From PALSA-1296 sp038210275 (GTDB lineage: Bacteria > Bacteroidota > Ignavibacteria > Palsa-1295), in the NCBI GenBank assembly GCA_038210275.1, contig JBBQWV010000006.1, positions 91,920 through 155,919 on the forward strand: DNA of 64,000 nt. Direction: 5' to 3'. Every line of letters starts with the position of its first letter. Positions within the stretch are counted from its first letter, which is position 1. The notes under the pieces are model-generated. The model worked only from the letters and a program-made list of their open reading frames with translations, made no database searches and was not told the DNA's origin. Both the position numbers and the translations under genes were made by a program. Shown here in pieces: positions 1 to 8,277 of the stretch.

Positions 1-1098
1 AAGCAGATCAAAGGCATCGCCGACTTTGATCGTCAGCTTCTCATCTCGAGGAGTATGCTGGATTCTATCTTCGCCCACGAATTGAAACGACCCGTCCTTA
101 TCTTTTTTCATTACCCGGACAATCCCTTCCGGCAATGGCATACCCATATTATTGTCTTTTGCATTTTTGAAATCAATTGTAACGGCAACATTTCTTCCAC
201 CGATGTAGGTATAATGCTTTTCAGCTTTTACTGCATCAGCTTCCAAAAGTGAAAGCTGTTTTACTTCATTATTTTTAATCGTTGTTGCTCTACCGAGATC
301 ATAGAGATGGTATTCGAAGAGTCCGCGCTCCTCCATCATTGGGGCAGCCATGTCATATGCAATGCCTCCTTTAGAACTTCTTGCTAAATAAGGATCACTC
401 TGATGCACTTTATTCAACTGCCCTGCAACTAACTTTAACTTCGCATTCTCAAATGTTGCTCCACATTTATTGTCAATACTTACCCATCCAGTCAAGTCAA
501 GTGATTTATCGTCATCGGCAAGAGTGACGATGTATTCAGCATGCCAGGAAATTCCGGAAGTTTGATAGAGCACTTCAAGTGGTTCTTGACTTAAAGATGC
601 GCTTGATGAGACACTCCAAATAAGTGTCGGTCTCGTGATCAAACCTTCAGGCAAATTCGGAACAGAGATACGATATTGATTGGTATTGGGGAACATCAGA
701 ATACCGGTTGGCGAAGACAGCGTTATCTGCCCACCTTGCGAAGAAAGCAACGTTCCATCAGTACGATTTCCTTTATCGTCAGTTAGCGTGATCTGTTTAT
801 CAATATATTTTTCAAGAAGTTTTTCCTGATTGACGAGATCGTATTCGAAGTTTTGCTCAAGAATCCCAACATCCTTCGGATGTTTTGTTGCAGTGATCTT
901 CACCGTCGTCGGATCAATCTGCGACGGCACATCAAGTAGCTTGATCTCACTTCTGCCTTTTGCAATGTCAAAGAGACGAACGTCGCGAACGACTCCGAGA
1001 TTATTATTATAGACTGTCAGCGCAATAGATTCGCGCTTGGCTTGCTGAGCAAAAAGCGGAGAAGCAATGAGGAAGAGAACGAGAAGATTTTTTTTCAT
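1..1098 (-). CDS. DUF4139 domain-containing exported protein (partial, C-terminus beyond window)
   Basis: An uninterrupted frame runs from the ATG at 1098 down to base 1, giving 366 residues; the stop lies outside the window. The first 17 or so residues (MKKNLLVLFLIASPLFA, then QQ) form a typical signal peptide, so the protein is exported. The body resembles the DUF4139 family, with the motif ISWHAEYIVTL followed by a DEKLTIKVGDAFDLL stretch at the window edge that is typical of the C-terminal domain. The family has no settled biochemical function. It stands alone, 37 bases beyond the end of ispE on the same strand, so it could be cotranscribed with ispE. Confidence 0.8.
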   Translation of the reverse strand, partial: MKKNLLVLFLIASPLFAQQAKRESIALTVYNNNLGVVRDVRLFDIAKGRSEIKLLDVPSQIDPTTVKITATKHPKDVGILEQNFEYDLVNQEKLLEKYIDKQITLTDDKGNRTDGTLLSSQGGQITLSSPTGILMFPNTNQYRISVPNLPEGLITRPTLIWSVSSSASLSQEPLEVLYQTSGISWHAEYIVTLADDDKSLDLTGWVSIDNKCGATFENAKLKLVAGQLNKVHQSDPYLARSSKGGIAYDMAAPMMEERGLFEYHLYDLGRATTIKNNEVKQLSLLEADAVKAEKHYTYIGGRNVAVTIDFKNAKDNNMGMPLPEGIVRVMKKDKDGSFQFVGEDRIQHTPRDEKLTIKVGDAFDLL

Positions 1099-1135
1099 AA
1101 TGGTTTAAGAGAATAGATGATTAGTTACGCAAGAA

Positions 1136-1984
1136 TCAATGAGAAAGATACATCAAACTACTGGGGAATTCAATTAATAATTTTTCATGGGCATGAGCCG
1201 CGGTTTTATGATCTTTAAAGATCCCGTAAAATGCCGAGCCGCTACCACTCATTAAAGCAAAATCTGCTCCGAGAGAATACAGACTTCTTTTAAGTGAAAA
1301 AAGAATTGGATGCAGCGCAAAAGCAACTTCTTCGAAGTCATTAGTTACAGCTTCCTTCCATGAACTCGGCTCCGGAATATTTCTAAATACTGCAGCATAG
1401 TTTGTCGGCGTTGATCTCTCTTTCAAACGAAGCATACTATATGCCTTTGCAGTTGAGATAAAAGTGTTATGAAGTTTTACGATCAATATGGGAAAGTTTA
1501 TTTTTAACTCAATCGGAGTCAGCTTCTCCCCTATTCCGCTTGCAACCATAACGTTTGTTTCCTCAAGAAAGAAAGGGACATCGGCACCAAGTTTTGCCGC
1601 GATCTTATGTTGCTGATCTTTTGGAATCTGCTTGCAATGATCATGAAATATTTTGATCGCGGTGGCAGCATTTGCTGAACCTCCGCCAAGACCTGCGCCA
1701 CTCGGAATGTGCTTCCGTAAATGGATATGAAGCCCTGGCATTTTTAATCTGTATAATTCAGCACAAATCGCAATTGCTTTCACAACAATATTATTCTCAT
1801 CATTCGGAATATTATGATCGCTTGTCGTAAAACGAAAACTCTCCGCCTCTTCGACGACTAATTCATCATGCGGCTCACTCAATTTGTAAAGGACTGTGTT
1901 GACATTATGGTAACCATCATCCCGTTTCGAGAGGATTTCCAAACCGAGATTAATTTTGCATGCAGAAAGGTATGATTGAAGCAT
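1136..1984 (-). CDS. ispE: 4-diphosphocytidyl-2-C-methyl-D-erythritol kinase
   Basis: This is a GHMP-family kinase of 282 residues, the usual IspE length. It phosphorylates CDP-methylerythritol in the cytosolic MEP pathway of isoprenoid synthesis. The N-terminal ACKINLGL motif contains the conserved lysine (Lys11). The ATP-binding glycine loop PSGAGLGGGSANAA lies at residues 94-107, the catalytic-type aspartate is in GADVPFFL (Asp135), and the C-terminal GHMP motif MSGSGSAFYGIF is near residue 242. It is divergent from the lysine transaminase gene, with 66 bases between the two starts, so both promoters must lie in or overlap that short gap. Confidence 0.95.
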   Translation of the reverse strand: MLQSYLSACKINLGLEILSKRDDGYHNVNTVLYKLSEPHDELVVEEAESFRFTTSDHNIPNDENNIVVKAIAICAELYRLKMPGLHIHLRKHIPSGAGLGGGSANAATAIKIFHDHCKQIPKDQQHKIAAKLGADVPFFLEETNVMVASGIGEKLTPIELKINFPILIVKLHNTFISTAKAYSMLRLKERSTPTNYAAVFRNIPEPSSWKEAVTNDFEEVAFALHPILFSLKRSLYSLGADFALMSGSGSAFYGIFKDHKTAAHAHEKLLIEFPSSLMYLSH

Positions 1985-2050
1985 AAAGTAAGATGTTTAT
2001 CGGTTCCGGCATCCCTAAACGCATCCCGCCTTTCTCTTGTTCTATAATTC

Positions 2051-3475
2051 ATGCCGGATAAAAACATAATGGTAGTCGAACGAAGCGCTGAAACCGGTGC
2101 GAATATCTCCACTACACCGTTTACAGCAAACCAAACTCTTCCTGTTCATATTGAAGCCGGGAAAGTGCATGAAACACTTGCCAAACACATGCTTGTCGAT
2201 GGATTCGATATCGTCGTTGATCTCGAAAAATCTCAGGGCACGTGGATTTACGATGCCAGAACCGGCAAGCGTTTTTTGGATTTTTTTACGTTCTTTGCTT
2301 CAGGTCCTGTCGGGTTGAATCATCCAAAAATGCTCGAACCGGCATTCAAAGAGCGTTTAGTTCATGCAGCGATCAATAAGCCATCAAGTTCAGATGCGTA
2401 CACCGTTGAGATGGCAGAATTTGTTGAGACATTCAGCCGCGTTGCCATTCCAGAATATCTGCCGCATCTTTTCATGATCGAAGGCGGAAGTGCAGCACTG
2501 GAAAATGCTTTGAAAGTTGCATTCGATTGGAAAGTCCGAAAGAATTTCGTCAAAGGCTATACGCAAGAGCGCGGGCAGCTGATCATGCATTTCCGTTATG
2601 CGTTTCACGGACGTAACGGTTACACACTTTCACTGACAAATACTGACCCTGTCAAGACTTTGTACTTTCCGAAGTTTAGAGATTGGCCAAGAATTGATTC
2701 GCCATTTTTGCACTTCCCTCTTAATGATGCGAACATGGCTCAGGCACTGATCGATGAAGATCGTGCAGCAAAGCAGATGAAAGAAGCTTTCACTAATTAT
2801 CCGGATCAGATCGCGGCAATTATTATTGAGCCAATTCAAGGTGAGGGTGGTGATAATCACTTCAGCAAAAGATTTCTGACAACGCTCCGCCAGCTTGCCG
2901 ATGAAAATGATGCACTACTTATTTTCGATGAAGTGCAGACAGGTGTTGCCATCACCGGAAAAATGTGGGCGCATCAACATTTCGTTCAGCCGGATATTAT
3001 GACCTTCGGCAAAAAGACTCAGGTCTGCGGATTGCTTGCTTCGAAAAGAATTGACGAAGTGCATGATAACGTCTTTATGAAATCGAGCCGCATCAATTCC
3101 ACCTGGGGCGGTAACCTTGTGGATATGATCCGTGCGCAGAAATATTTTGAGATCATTGCTGAAGAGAAACTTGTGGAGAATGCCAGAATTCAAGGTGATT
3201 ATCTGCTTTCGGAAATTCGTAAATTTGAAGAGGAATTTCCAAATCTTGTTTCCAATAGTCGTGGTCTTGGTCTTTTCTGTGCATTCACACTCGCTGAAGC
3301 GCAGATGCGTGATGTGCTCAAACAGAAATGTTATGACGAGGGCTTGATCATCATAGGTTGCGGTGATCGCTCCATCAGATTCAGACCACCACTGAATATC
3401 ACTCAGAATGAAATCGATCTGGGTATTAAAGTTATCAGAGAACAGTTGAAAGAATTATCTGTACGAGATTATTAA
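2051..3475 (+). CDS. lat: L-lysine 6-transaminase (lysine epsilon-aminotransferase)
   Basis: This is a class III PLP-dependent aminotransferase of 474 residues. It closely matches the Lat family pattern, including an N-terminal VDGFDIVVDLEKSQG segment, EPIQGEGGDNHFS, the cofactor-aspartate motif IFDEVQTG, and the PLP-lysine motif TFGKKTQVCG (Lys321 is the probable Schiff-base residue). Lat transfers the epsilon-amino group of lysine to 2-oxoglutarate, giving alpha-aminoadipate semialdehyde/piperideine carboxylate in lysine catabolism. Met10 is an alternative start. The dioxygenase-like gene begins 7 bases after its stop, so the two are almost certainly one transcript. Confidence 0.9.
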   Translation: MPDKNIMVVERSAETGANISTTPFTANQTLPVHIEAGKVHETLAKHMLVDGFDIVVDLEKSQGTWIYDARTGKRFLDFFTFFASGPVGLNHPKMLEPAFKERLVHAAINKPSSSDAYTVEMAEFVETFSRVAIPEYLPHLFMIEGGSAALENALKVAFDWKVRKNFVKGYTQERGQLIMHFRYAFHGRNGYTLSLTNTDPVKTLYFPKFRDWPRIDSPFLHFPLNDANMAQALIDEDRAAKQMKEAFTNYPDQIAAIIIEPIQGEGGDNHFSKRFLTTLRQLADENDALLIFDEVQTGVAITGKMWAHQHFVQPDIMTFGKKTQVCGLLASKRIDEVHDNVFMKSSRINSTWGGNLVDMIRAQKYFEIIAEEKLVENARIQGDYLLSEIRKFEEEFPNLVSNSRGLGLFCAFTLAEAQMRDVLKQKCYDEGLIIIGCGDRSIRFRPPLNITQNEIDLGIKVIREQLKELSVRDY

Positions 3476-3481
3476 TTAGAA

Positions 3482-4447
3482 ATGTCAGAAAATAAAAATC
3501 TCACTCAAGCCATCGAACGTCTCACTGCCCGTTACGGAGATAAAGCCGTTGATTATATCGAAGGAGCTGCCATTCGCCGTGAGCTAACGTACGATGATTA
3601 CATCAAAGTTGATACGCTGCTTTCTATCCAACAGCCGCTGACAGAATATCACGACGAACTTACATTCCTTATTTATCATCAGCAGACTGAACTATGGTTT
3701 CGATTAGTGCTCCATGAGATACGATTCGGAATTGAAAACCTTCTCAATGATCCTATTGATCTTTCGAAAGCGTTACTCTCCGTTCAACGTGCAAATAGGA
3801 TATTCGGACATCTTACCGATAGTTTTGATGTGCTCATTGAAGGGCTGAGCACCGATCAATTCTTAGAATTCCGTAAAGCATTTGGTACATCGAGCGGATT
3901 TCAATCTGCACAATTTCGTGCGATTGAAATTCTCGCTGGTCTTGACAGAAAATCCATTAAGGGACAAGATAATACTTTTTATTGGGAAAGAGCGGCACGC
4001 GATAAAGAAACGGGCGAGCCGACTTTAACACTTATCAAATTCAAAGAAAAGCATCTGACGTGGCTGAACTCGATATATGAAAACCGCGAACCCCGTTCAC
4101 TCCGTTATGCCTTCGAAAAAATAATCTCGCATAGTCTCGGAATTAAAGCCACCACTCCTCAGCAATTTTATCAGATATTTTATTCAACGAATAACGATGA
4201 ACTTCTCCGCTTCGCCAACGAACTTCTCAGACTTGACGAACTCATCACCGGTTGGAAAATAGCTCATCTACGCTCTGCTGCCAAGCACTTAGCCAAAGCC
4301 CCAAAAGGAACCGGAGAAACAAATTGGGCAGAATACCTTACCAAATCCATCACTGAAGAACGCTGCTTCCCTGAGCTTTATCTTGCAAAGAAAGAGATGG
4401 AAGCTGAGGAAGAGGAAGTTGAATCAGTAACGTTGGCTGATGCGTGA
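3482..4447 (+). CDS. Tryptophan 2,3-dioxygenase family heme protein
   Basis: The 321-residue product has the architecture of tryptophan 2,3-dioxygenase. The active-site histidine region FLIYHQQTELWF holds His66, and the substrate-carboxylate arginine sits in SGFQSAQFRAIE. A C-terminal WKIAHLRS segment aligns with the proximal heme histidine region. The usual glycine-rich loop GTGGTSG reads GTGETNW here, so substrate preference may differ from that of classical enzymes. The family opens the indole ring of tryptophan using heme and oxygen. No kynureninase or kynurenine formamidase gene is nearby; the only partner is the lysine transaminase directly upstream. The acidic C-terminal tail (EMEAEEEEVESV) is unusual. 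Confidence 0.75.
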   Translation: MSENKNLTQAIERLTARYGDKAVDYIEGAAIRRELTYDDYIKVDTLLSIQQPLTEYHDELTFLIYHQQTELWFRLVLHEIRFGIENLLNDPIDLSKALLSVQRANRIFGHLTDSFDVLIEGLSTDQFLEFRKAFGTSSGFQSAQFRAIEILAGLDRKSIKGQDNTFYWERAARDKETGEPTLTLIKFKEKHLTWLNSIYENREPRSLRYAFEKIISHSLGIKATTPQQFYQIFYSTNNDELLRFANELLRLDELITGWKIAHLRSAAKHLAKAPKGTGETNWAEYLTKSITEERCFPELYLAKKEMEAEEEEVESVTLADA

Positions 4448-4450
4448 AGC

Positions 4451-4880
4451 AAGTCTTTAGTCGTCAGTCATTAGCCGTTAGCAGACTTAGCTCAGAGAGT
4501 TCATCAGCCCATTCAACATTTTACCTATTTCTTCGACTTGTTCAAGAAGTTTTTGTGTCGCTGCATCATTGATATATTTCAAGTCATTCGATAATATAAC
4601 TTGTGTTTCGACTTCTGCAAGTGAGCCTCGTGCAATATTTAAAAATTGCTTGAATTCTTTATCTGACCCTCTTCGATGTCCCTCTGCAATATTTGATGGT
4701 ACAGAAACTGCGGCTCTGCGAACTTGATTTCGTAGTCCATAAAGTTCTTCTGCGGGAAACTTATAAGTATTACGATAAATTTCTGCAACAAGCACTCTTG
4801 CTTTTTGCCAAACTTTCAAATCCTTGAACGAACTTGCCATACTATTCTGCTAACGACTAAAGACTAACGACGAACGACTT
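4451..4880. mobile_element. Small inverted-repeat-bounded unit carrying a four-helix-bundle gene
   Basis: Two 35-base arms, 4451-4485 and 4846-4880, are imperfect inverted repeats of each other (about 30 of 35 bases match by eye). They bracket a single gene: the left arm ends one base after its stop codon, and the right arm begins five bases upstream of its start. Both arms contain TTAGTCGTTAGCAGA-like sequence. The same arm occurs alone at 46710-46744, and a weaker match lies at 7362-7395. The compact gene-plus-arms layout suggests a mobile or once-mobile cassette. No transposase is present, so any mobility is inferred. Confidence 0.6.
4487..4840 (-). CDS. Four-helix-bundle protein (23S rRNA intervening-sequence protein family)
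   Basis: This 117-residue protein has the hallmarks of the S23/IVP family: FKDLKVWQKARVLVAEIY at the N-terminus, and LRNQVRRAAVSVPSNIAEGH followed by the FKQFLNIARGSLAEVE pattern. The family folds as four helices. It was first found encoded in intervening sequences within 23S rRNA genes of some bacteria, but many genomes have stand-alone copies, and no biochemical activity is established. Here it is stand-alone and tightly enclosed by inverted repeats, between the dioxygenase gene and guaB. Confidence 0.9.
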   Translation of the reverse strand: MASSFKDLKVWQKARVLVAEIYRNTYKFPAEELYGLRNQVRRAAVSVPSNIAEGHRRGSDKEFKQFLNIARGSLAEVETQVILSNDLKYINDAATQKLLEQVEEIGKMLNGLMNSLS

Positions 4881-4890
4881 CTTCCATCTC

Positions 4891-6414
4891 CTACAGATGA
4901 TAATTCGGCGATTCCTTCGTGATCGTTACATCATGCGGATGAGATTCTCGTAAGCTGGCGGAAGTGATGCGGACAAATTTTCCTTTCTTTTGTAATTCAG
5001 GAATATTTACGGCTCCGGTATATCCCATCGCAGCGCGTAAGCCGCCGATCATTTGATAGACTACTTCCGAAAGCGGACCTTTGAAAGGCACTCTGCCTTC
5101 GATTCCTTCAGGGACTAATTTCGATAAGCCTTCTTCGACATCCTGAAAATATCTATCTGCTGAACCTTGCGACATCGCTGAGAGCGATCCCATTCCACGA
5201 TAGGTTTTATATGCTCTGCCGTCCAAGAAAATTTTCTCGCCGGGAGATTCTTCAAGTCCTGCAAAAAGATTTCCGATCATCACTGTTGATGCTCCTGCAG
5301 CAAGCGCTTTCGGAATATCTCCGGTCTGTTTAATACCTCCATCAGCAATAACTGGAATTCCCTTCTTTATCGCAACTGCAGCTGCTTCCATGATCGCAGT
5401 AAGCTGCGGCACTCCAACTCCGGCAACGATGCGCGTTGTGCAGATCGAACCTGGTCCAACTCCAACTTTTACAGCATCAGCGCCAGCGGCAATGAGCGCA
5501 GCGGCAGCTTCGCCGGTTGCGATATTTCCTGCAATAATTTCCAGATCTTTATAGGCTTTTTTGATCTTGCGAACCATATCAATGACGCCTTTCGTATGAC
5601 CATGAGCCGTATCAATCGAAACGACATCAACTGAAGCTTTCACTAATGCTTCAACTCGCTCCATCGTATCGGCAGAAATTCCTATCGCCGCACCGCAGAC
5701 AAGTCTGCCGCGAGAATCTTTTGCAGCATTCGGATGACGCTTCTTTTTCTGAATATCTTTGAAAGTAATAAGTCCTTTTAACTTTCCAGATTTATCAACG
5801 ACGGGAAGTTTTTCGATCTTATTATATTGCAAAATTTCCTCAGCTTTTTCAAGCGTTGTGCCGAGCGGTGCAGTGACGAGATCGCGCTTTGTCATAATGC
5901 GATCTATCGGCTGATCGAGTTTCGATTCGAAACGTGTATCGCGATTAGTCAGCATTCCGACAAGGAAGCCATCTTTATTGACGACGGGAATTCCGGAAAT
6001 GGAATATTTTTCCATCAGCATCAACGCCTCCCGCAAAGGACGGTCTGCCGTCAGCGTGATCGGCTGCTGGATCATTCCGCTTTCCGAGCGTTTGACGCGG
6101 TCAACTTCTTCGGCTTGACGGGCGATGCTCAGATTTTTATGGATCATCCCTATGCCGCCTTCTCTGGCAATGGCAATCGCCATCGCTGATTCGGTGACAG
6201 TATCCATTGCGCTCGATACAAAAGGCGTTGAGAGCCTGATGTTGCGCGTCAGATAGGTTGATAGATCAACGTCGCGTGGAAGCACTTCCGAGTAGCCGGG
6301 AACGAGCAAAACGTCATCATACGTAATGCCCTCTCCGAATGGAAATTTCGCAGCAAAATTGATGATTCCTGTGGAATGAGACTGAGAAAGGCGGGTTGGT
6401 GTGGTCTTTGGCAT
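4891..6414 (-). CDS. guaB: Inosine-5'-monophosphate dehydrogenase
   Basis: The 507-residue product is IMP dehydrogenase, which oxidises IMP to XMP using NAD in guanine nucleotide synthesis. It has the TIM-barrel start GEGITYDDVLLVPG after an unusual N-terminal extension of about 27 residues. Two CBS domains follow at roughly residues 115-235 (ITLTADRPLREAL, ISGIPVV, KIEKLPVVD). The catalytic cysteine is in VGPGSICTTRIVAGVG, and the flap region contains YRGMGS. A Shine-Dalgarno AGGAG lies 7 bases upstream of the ATG, supporting this start. A Bacteroidota-type -7 element lies at 6449-6456. The gene appears monocistronic. Confidence 0.96.
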   Translation of the reverse strand: MPKTTPTRLSQSHSTGIINFAAKFPFGEGITYDDVLLVPGYSEVLPRDVDLSTYLTRNIRLSTPFVSSAMDTVTESAMAIAIAREGGIGMIHKNLSIARQAEEVDRVKRSESGMIQQPITLTADRPLREALMLMEKYSISGIPVVNKDGFLVGMLTNRDTRFESKLDQPIDRIMTKRDLVTAPLGTTLEKAEEILQYNKIEKLPVVDKSGKLKGLITFKDIQKKKRHPNAAKDSRGRLVCGAAIGISADTMERVEALVKASVDVVSIDTAHGHTKGVIDMVRKIKKAYKDLEIIAGNIATGEAAAALIAAGADAVKVGVGPGSICTTRIVAGVGVPQLTAIMEAAAVAIKKGIPVIADGGIKQTGDIPKALAAGASTVMIGNLFAGLEESPGEKIFLDGRAYKTYRGMGSLSAMSQGSADRYFQDVEEGLSKLVPEGIEGRVPFKGPLSEVVYQMIGGLRAAMGYTGAVNIPELQKKGKFVRITSASLRESHPHDVTITKESPNYHL

Positions 6415-6448
6415 GAAAAACTCCTATGTTTTATGGATGTTTTTCATA

Positions 6449-6456
6449 CAAATATA
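6449..6456 (-). promoter_or_regulatory. Bacteroidota-type -7 promoter element for guaB
   Basis: The minus strand reads TATATTTG, a perfect match to the Bacteroidota -7 consensus TAnnTTTG, about 35 bases upstream of the guaB start. The surrounding sequence (TTCGTATATTTG) is nearly the same as that upstream of asnS and the TPR gene. I see no convincing TTG at the usual -33 distance. Confidence 0.55.
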
Positions 6457-6532
6457 CGAAAAAAACTCCATCACTTTCTGAAATGAGGAAATTTTTGGAA
6501 AATGCCACCCCCTGAGACGGTCTTCTCCAGTG

Positions 6533-6552
6533 GGGCGGACTTTAGTCCGCCC
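6533..6552. repeat. Short perfect hairpin GGGCGGAC-TTTA-GTCCGCCC
   Basis: An 8-bp perfect stem with a TTTA loop. A closely related, longer palindrome sits at 59059-59112 between nuoL and nuoK, so this is part of a dispersed intergenic family and not a one-off terminator. No T-tract follows. Confidence 0.6.
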
Positions 6553-6684
6553 AGTCCCAATCCCCATCGTCTGAACTGAGATTTATGGGATTATTGGGAT
6601 TCCTGAGATTCCTAGGGACACACCGCGTGTGCCCTCCCATGGTATTCTCCTCCCCTTTAGCCGCATGGCTTTAGCGTGCAAGCA

Positions 6685-6752
6685 AAGTCAAAACTCAAAA
6701 GTAAAAAGTCATAAGGGTAGCGACCCCTTTTTTGACTTTACAGTTTTGACTT
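6685..6752. repeat. Inverted repeat, AAGTCAAAACT arms
   Basis: The arms 6685-6695 (AAGTCAAAACT) and 6742-6752 (AGTTTTGACTT) are perfect inverted complements. They enclose an inner GGG-TAGCGA-CCC hairpin. I cannot tell whether it is a mobile relic or a transcription signal. Confidence 0.5.
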
Positions 6753-6878
6753 GTTTATTAAATTGTCAATGAACAGATCGCAACGATATCCCTTCAGGGG
6801 ATCACACTCCGATCAAAAAAATGGATGCGAATTTGTTTAGTAGTTGGTAGTTTAGTAGTTTAGTAGTTGTTTAAAAAA

Positions 6879-6967
6879 GTGTCATTGCGAGGAGTCCGCT
6901 TGCGGACGACGTGGCAATCTCAAATAGTTATCGTAGTAATAAATCTCAGGGTTTGAGATTCATTGAT
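6879..6967. repeat. TGTCATTGCGAGG-family intergenic repeat (copy 1)
   Basis: The left arm starts TGTCATTGCGAGGAG, then has the internal hairpin TCCGC-TTG-CGGA, and ends GGCAATCTCAAA. The right arm is decayed, leaving TTTGAGATTCATTG. This is the same family as the copies at 8675, 14147, 43303, 47713, 52811, 56989 and 60532. Confidence 0.75.
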
Positions 6968-7196
6968 TTTATCGTAGTATCGTAGTTTAGAAAAGCACAC
7001 CTCCCACGATTGCTCGTTTCCTCATATCTCTCTTTCATTATTTTTCCATTTATCGGCGAGGATAACGCTCCAAGTGCCATCGAAGCAAAATATCAAAAAG
7101 GACTAGAAGGCTGGATTGTGGGTTTTCAGAAACATCATACAGGACGCATGATGCTAAAAATTCGTACAAAAATATACTTTGTCGAAGTTTGTAATG

Positions 7197-7227
7197 CAAA
7201 TATACGGATGAAATGTGCTTTTGTCAA
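7197..7227 (-). promoter_or_regulatory. Orphan Bacteroidota-type promoter
   Basis: The minus strand carries TTG (7225-7227), a 20-base spacer and TATATTTG (7197-7204), an excellent match to the Bacteroidota promoter TTG-N19-23-TAnnTTTG. Transcription would run left into about 700 bases without a gene, ahead of guaB. It could drive an unrecognised small RNA or a long leader, or mark a lost gene. Confidence 0.45.
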
Positions 7228-7361
7228 GGTGCCCAAACCAAACTATTTTCAGAATTGGCGAAATCAGACTGGAATCACCAAAGATTTTTTTTGGGGTGAA
7301 TTGTGGGAATAGGTGCCCATTGGGAAAAGGCGATCAGGTTTCAGTTTTCGTGGGATTCCAT

Positions 7362-7395
7362 TCTGCTAAAAGCTAAAGACTGAAAACTAACTACT
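7362..7395. repeat. Degenerate arm related to the four-helix-bundle cassette
   Basis: The sequence starts TCTGCTAAAAGCTAAAGACT and resembles the arm at 4846-4880 over its length with several mismatches. It has no gene beside it. Confidence 0.35.
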
Positions 7396-7462
7396 TTCTC
7401 GAAAGGCGGCGAGGATTTTTTCAAAACAAGGCTTCCCCGCCACAAATAAGTTTTATTTTACT

Positions 7463-8125
7463 TTAATTCAATTTATAACTAACCAATTCATCCGATTTTC
7501 TTGTGATCTGGACATGACTTGCATTAAAGTCGTAGTCTTTCTCCGAAACTTTCCCCACTCCGCTGGCAAGATATAACGAGAACAATGGAATGGTATCGAG
7601 TGCAGCAGGATTTCCCTGCAATAGGTATTCGTCAAAATGCGCACAAGAAAAAGTACCTGCCGGAACAGTAACCTGTTCGGTAGCCGAACGAAGGATCATG
7701 ATAAGACGTGTTTCGTATTGACTTGGTGTCGTCGTATCGCTGAGTACGATAGTTTTGCCGATAGCCGATGGGTAGAAGAGTTCGCAGATTAGGTGAGGTA
7801 CTTTATTGGCATTCGTCAGAACATAAAGACAGGTGCCTGAAATATATCTCTGAAGATCTTTAAGAGTATCGCCGGCAATCGAGATCTCAAACGTTGGGGT
7901 TCCACGAAATACCAACTGGCTTCGAACGAGTTCATCCTGATTAACATCGAGCGAAATGCTGCCATCATCGCGAAATTCCTGATGGTGGTATGTCCACAGA
8001 TCGCCAACAGTCAAAGGAAACAGATCTGCCATGGTTCCGCTTGGTTTGGAGCTTGAAGGAAGGCTGCAACTTGAAATCACAAGGCATGATAAAAGAATAA
8101 AAATCGACAGTAAGTGATGTTTCAT
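7463..8125 (-). CDS. Hypothetical lipoprotein
   Basis: The preferred start is the ATG at 8125, giving 220 residues that begin MKHHLLSIFILLSCLVISSC, a lipoprotein signal with a lipobox cysteine (VISSC). A longer frame starts at 8182 but would put 19 residues before the signal peptide. The mature part contains SGTMADLFPLTVGDLWTY, a pattern common in exported proteins of this phylum that store or bind unknown ligands, and shows no catalytic motif. It probably faces the periplasm or outer membrane. Function is unknown. Confidence 0.7.
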   Translation of the reverse strand: MKHHLLSIFILLSCLVISSCSLPSSSKPSGTMADLFPLTVGDLWTYHHQEFRDDGSISLDVNQDELVRSQLVFRGTPTFEISIAGDTLKDLQRYISGTCLYVLTNANKVPHLICELFYPSAIGKTIVLSDTTTPSQYETRLIMILRSATEQVTVPAGTFSCAHFDEYLLQGNPAALDTIPLFSLYLASGVGKVSEKDYDFNASHVQITRKSDELVSYKLN

Positions 8126-8224
8126 GATGATAAAAAATATAAGTGCTGTATAACTACGCTGAGCGTAAGAAGAAGGTTTCATTTGTGTCTTTAGGCCAGC
8201 TTAACTTGATTTTCAAACCAAAAA

Positions 8225-8249
8225 AAAGCCCGAACAATGTTCGGGCTTT
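8225..8249. terminator. Rho-independent terminator of trxA
   Basis: An 11-bp perfect stem AAAGCCCGAAC / GTTCGGGCTTT with an AAT loop, 28 bases beyond the trxA stop. Reading left, the stem is followed by a run of T, as expected of an intrinsic terminator. Confidence 0.85.
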
Positions 8250-8277
8250 ATCCTTTTAATCGTTAAAGAATCTTGGT

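Larger units (their letters stand above)
6415..7462. other. Gene-free 1 kb region rich in palindromes
   Basis: No credible gene is visible on either strand. The region holds a GGGCGGAC/GTCCGCCC hairpin (6533-6552), a GGG-CACAC/GTGTG-CCC hairpin (6615-6634), a larger inverted repeat (6685-6752), a TGTCATTGCGAGG repeat (6879-6967), an orphan Bacteroidota-type promoter pointing left (7197-7227) and a degraded arm of the four-helix-bundle cassette (7362-7395). An open frame at 7010-7312 on the plus strand has no recognisable domain, and its composition looks non-coding. I found nothing resembling tmRNA, RNase P RNA or SRP RNA. Confidence 0.7.

Noticed and set aside
1879..2112. A 77-codon minus-strand frame overlapping ispE and lat
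   Set aside because: It overlaps both real genes, including their starts, and has no recognisable content.
7010..7312. A 100-codon open frame on the plus strand in the gene-free region
   Set aside because: No domain, no ribosome-binding site, odd composition and overlap with a minus-strand promoter; more likely chance.
6415..7462. tmRNA, RNase P RNA or SRP RNA in the gene-free region
   Set aside because: I saw none of their conserved cores on either strand.
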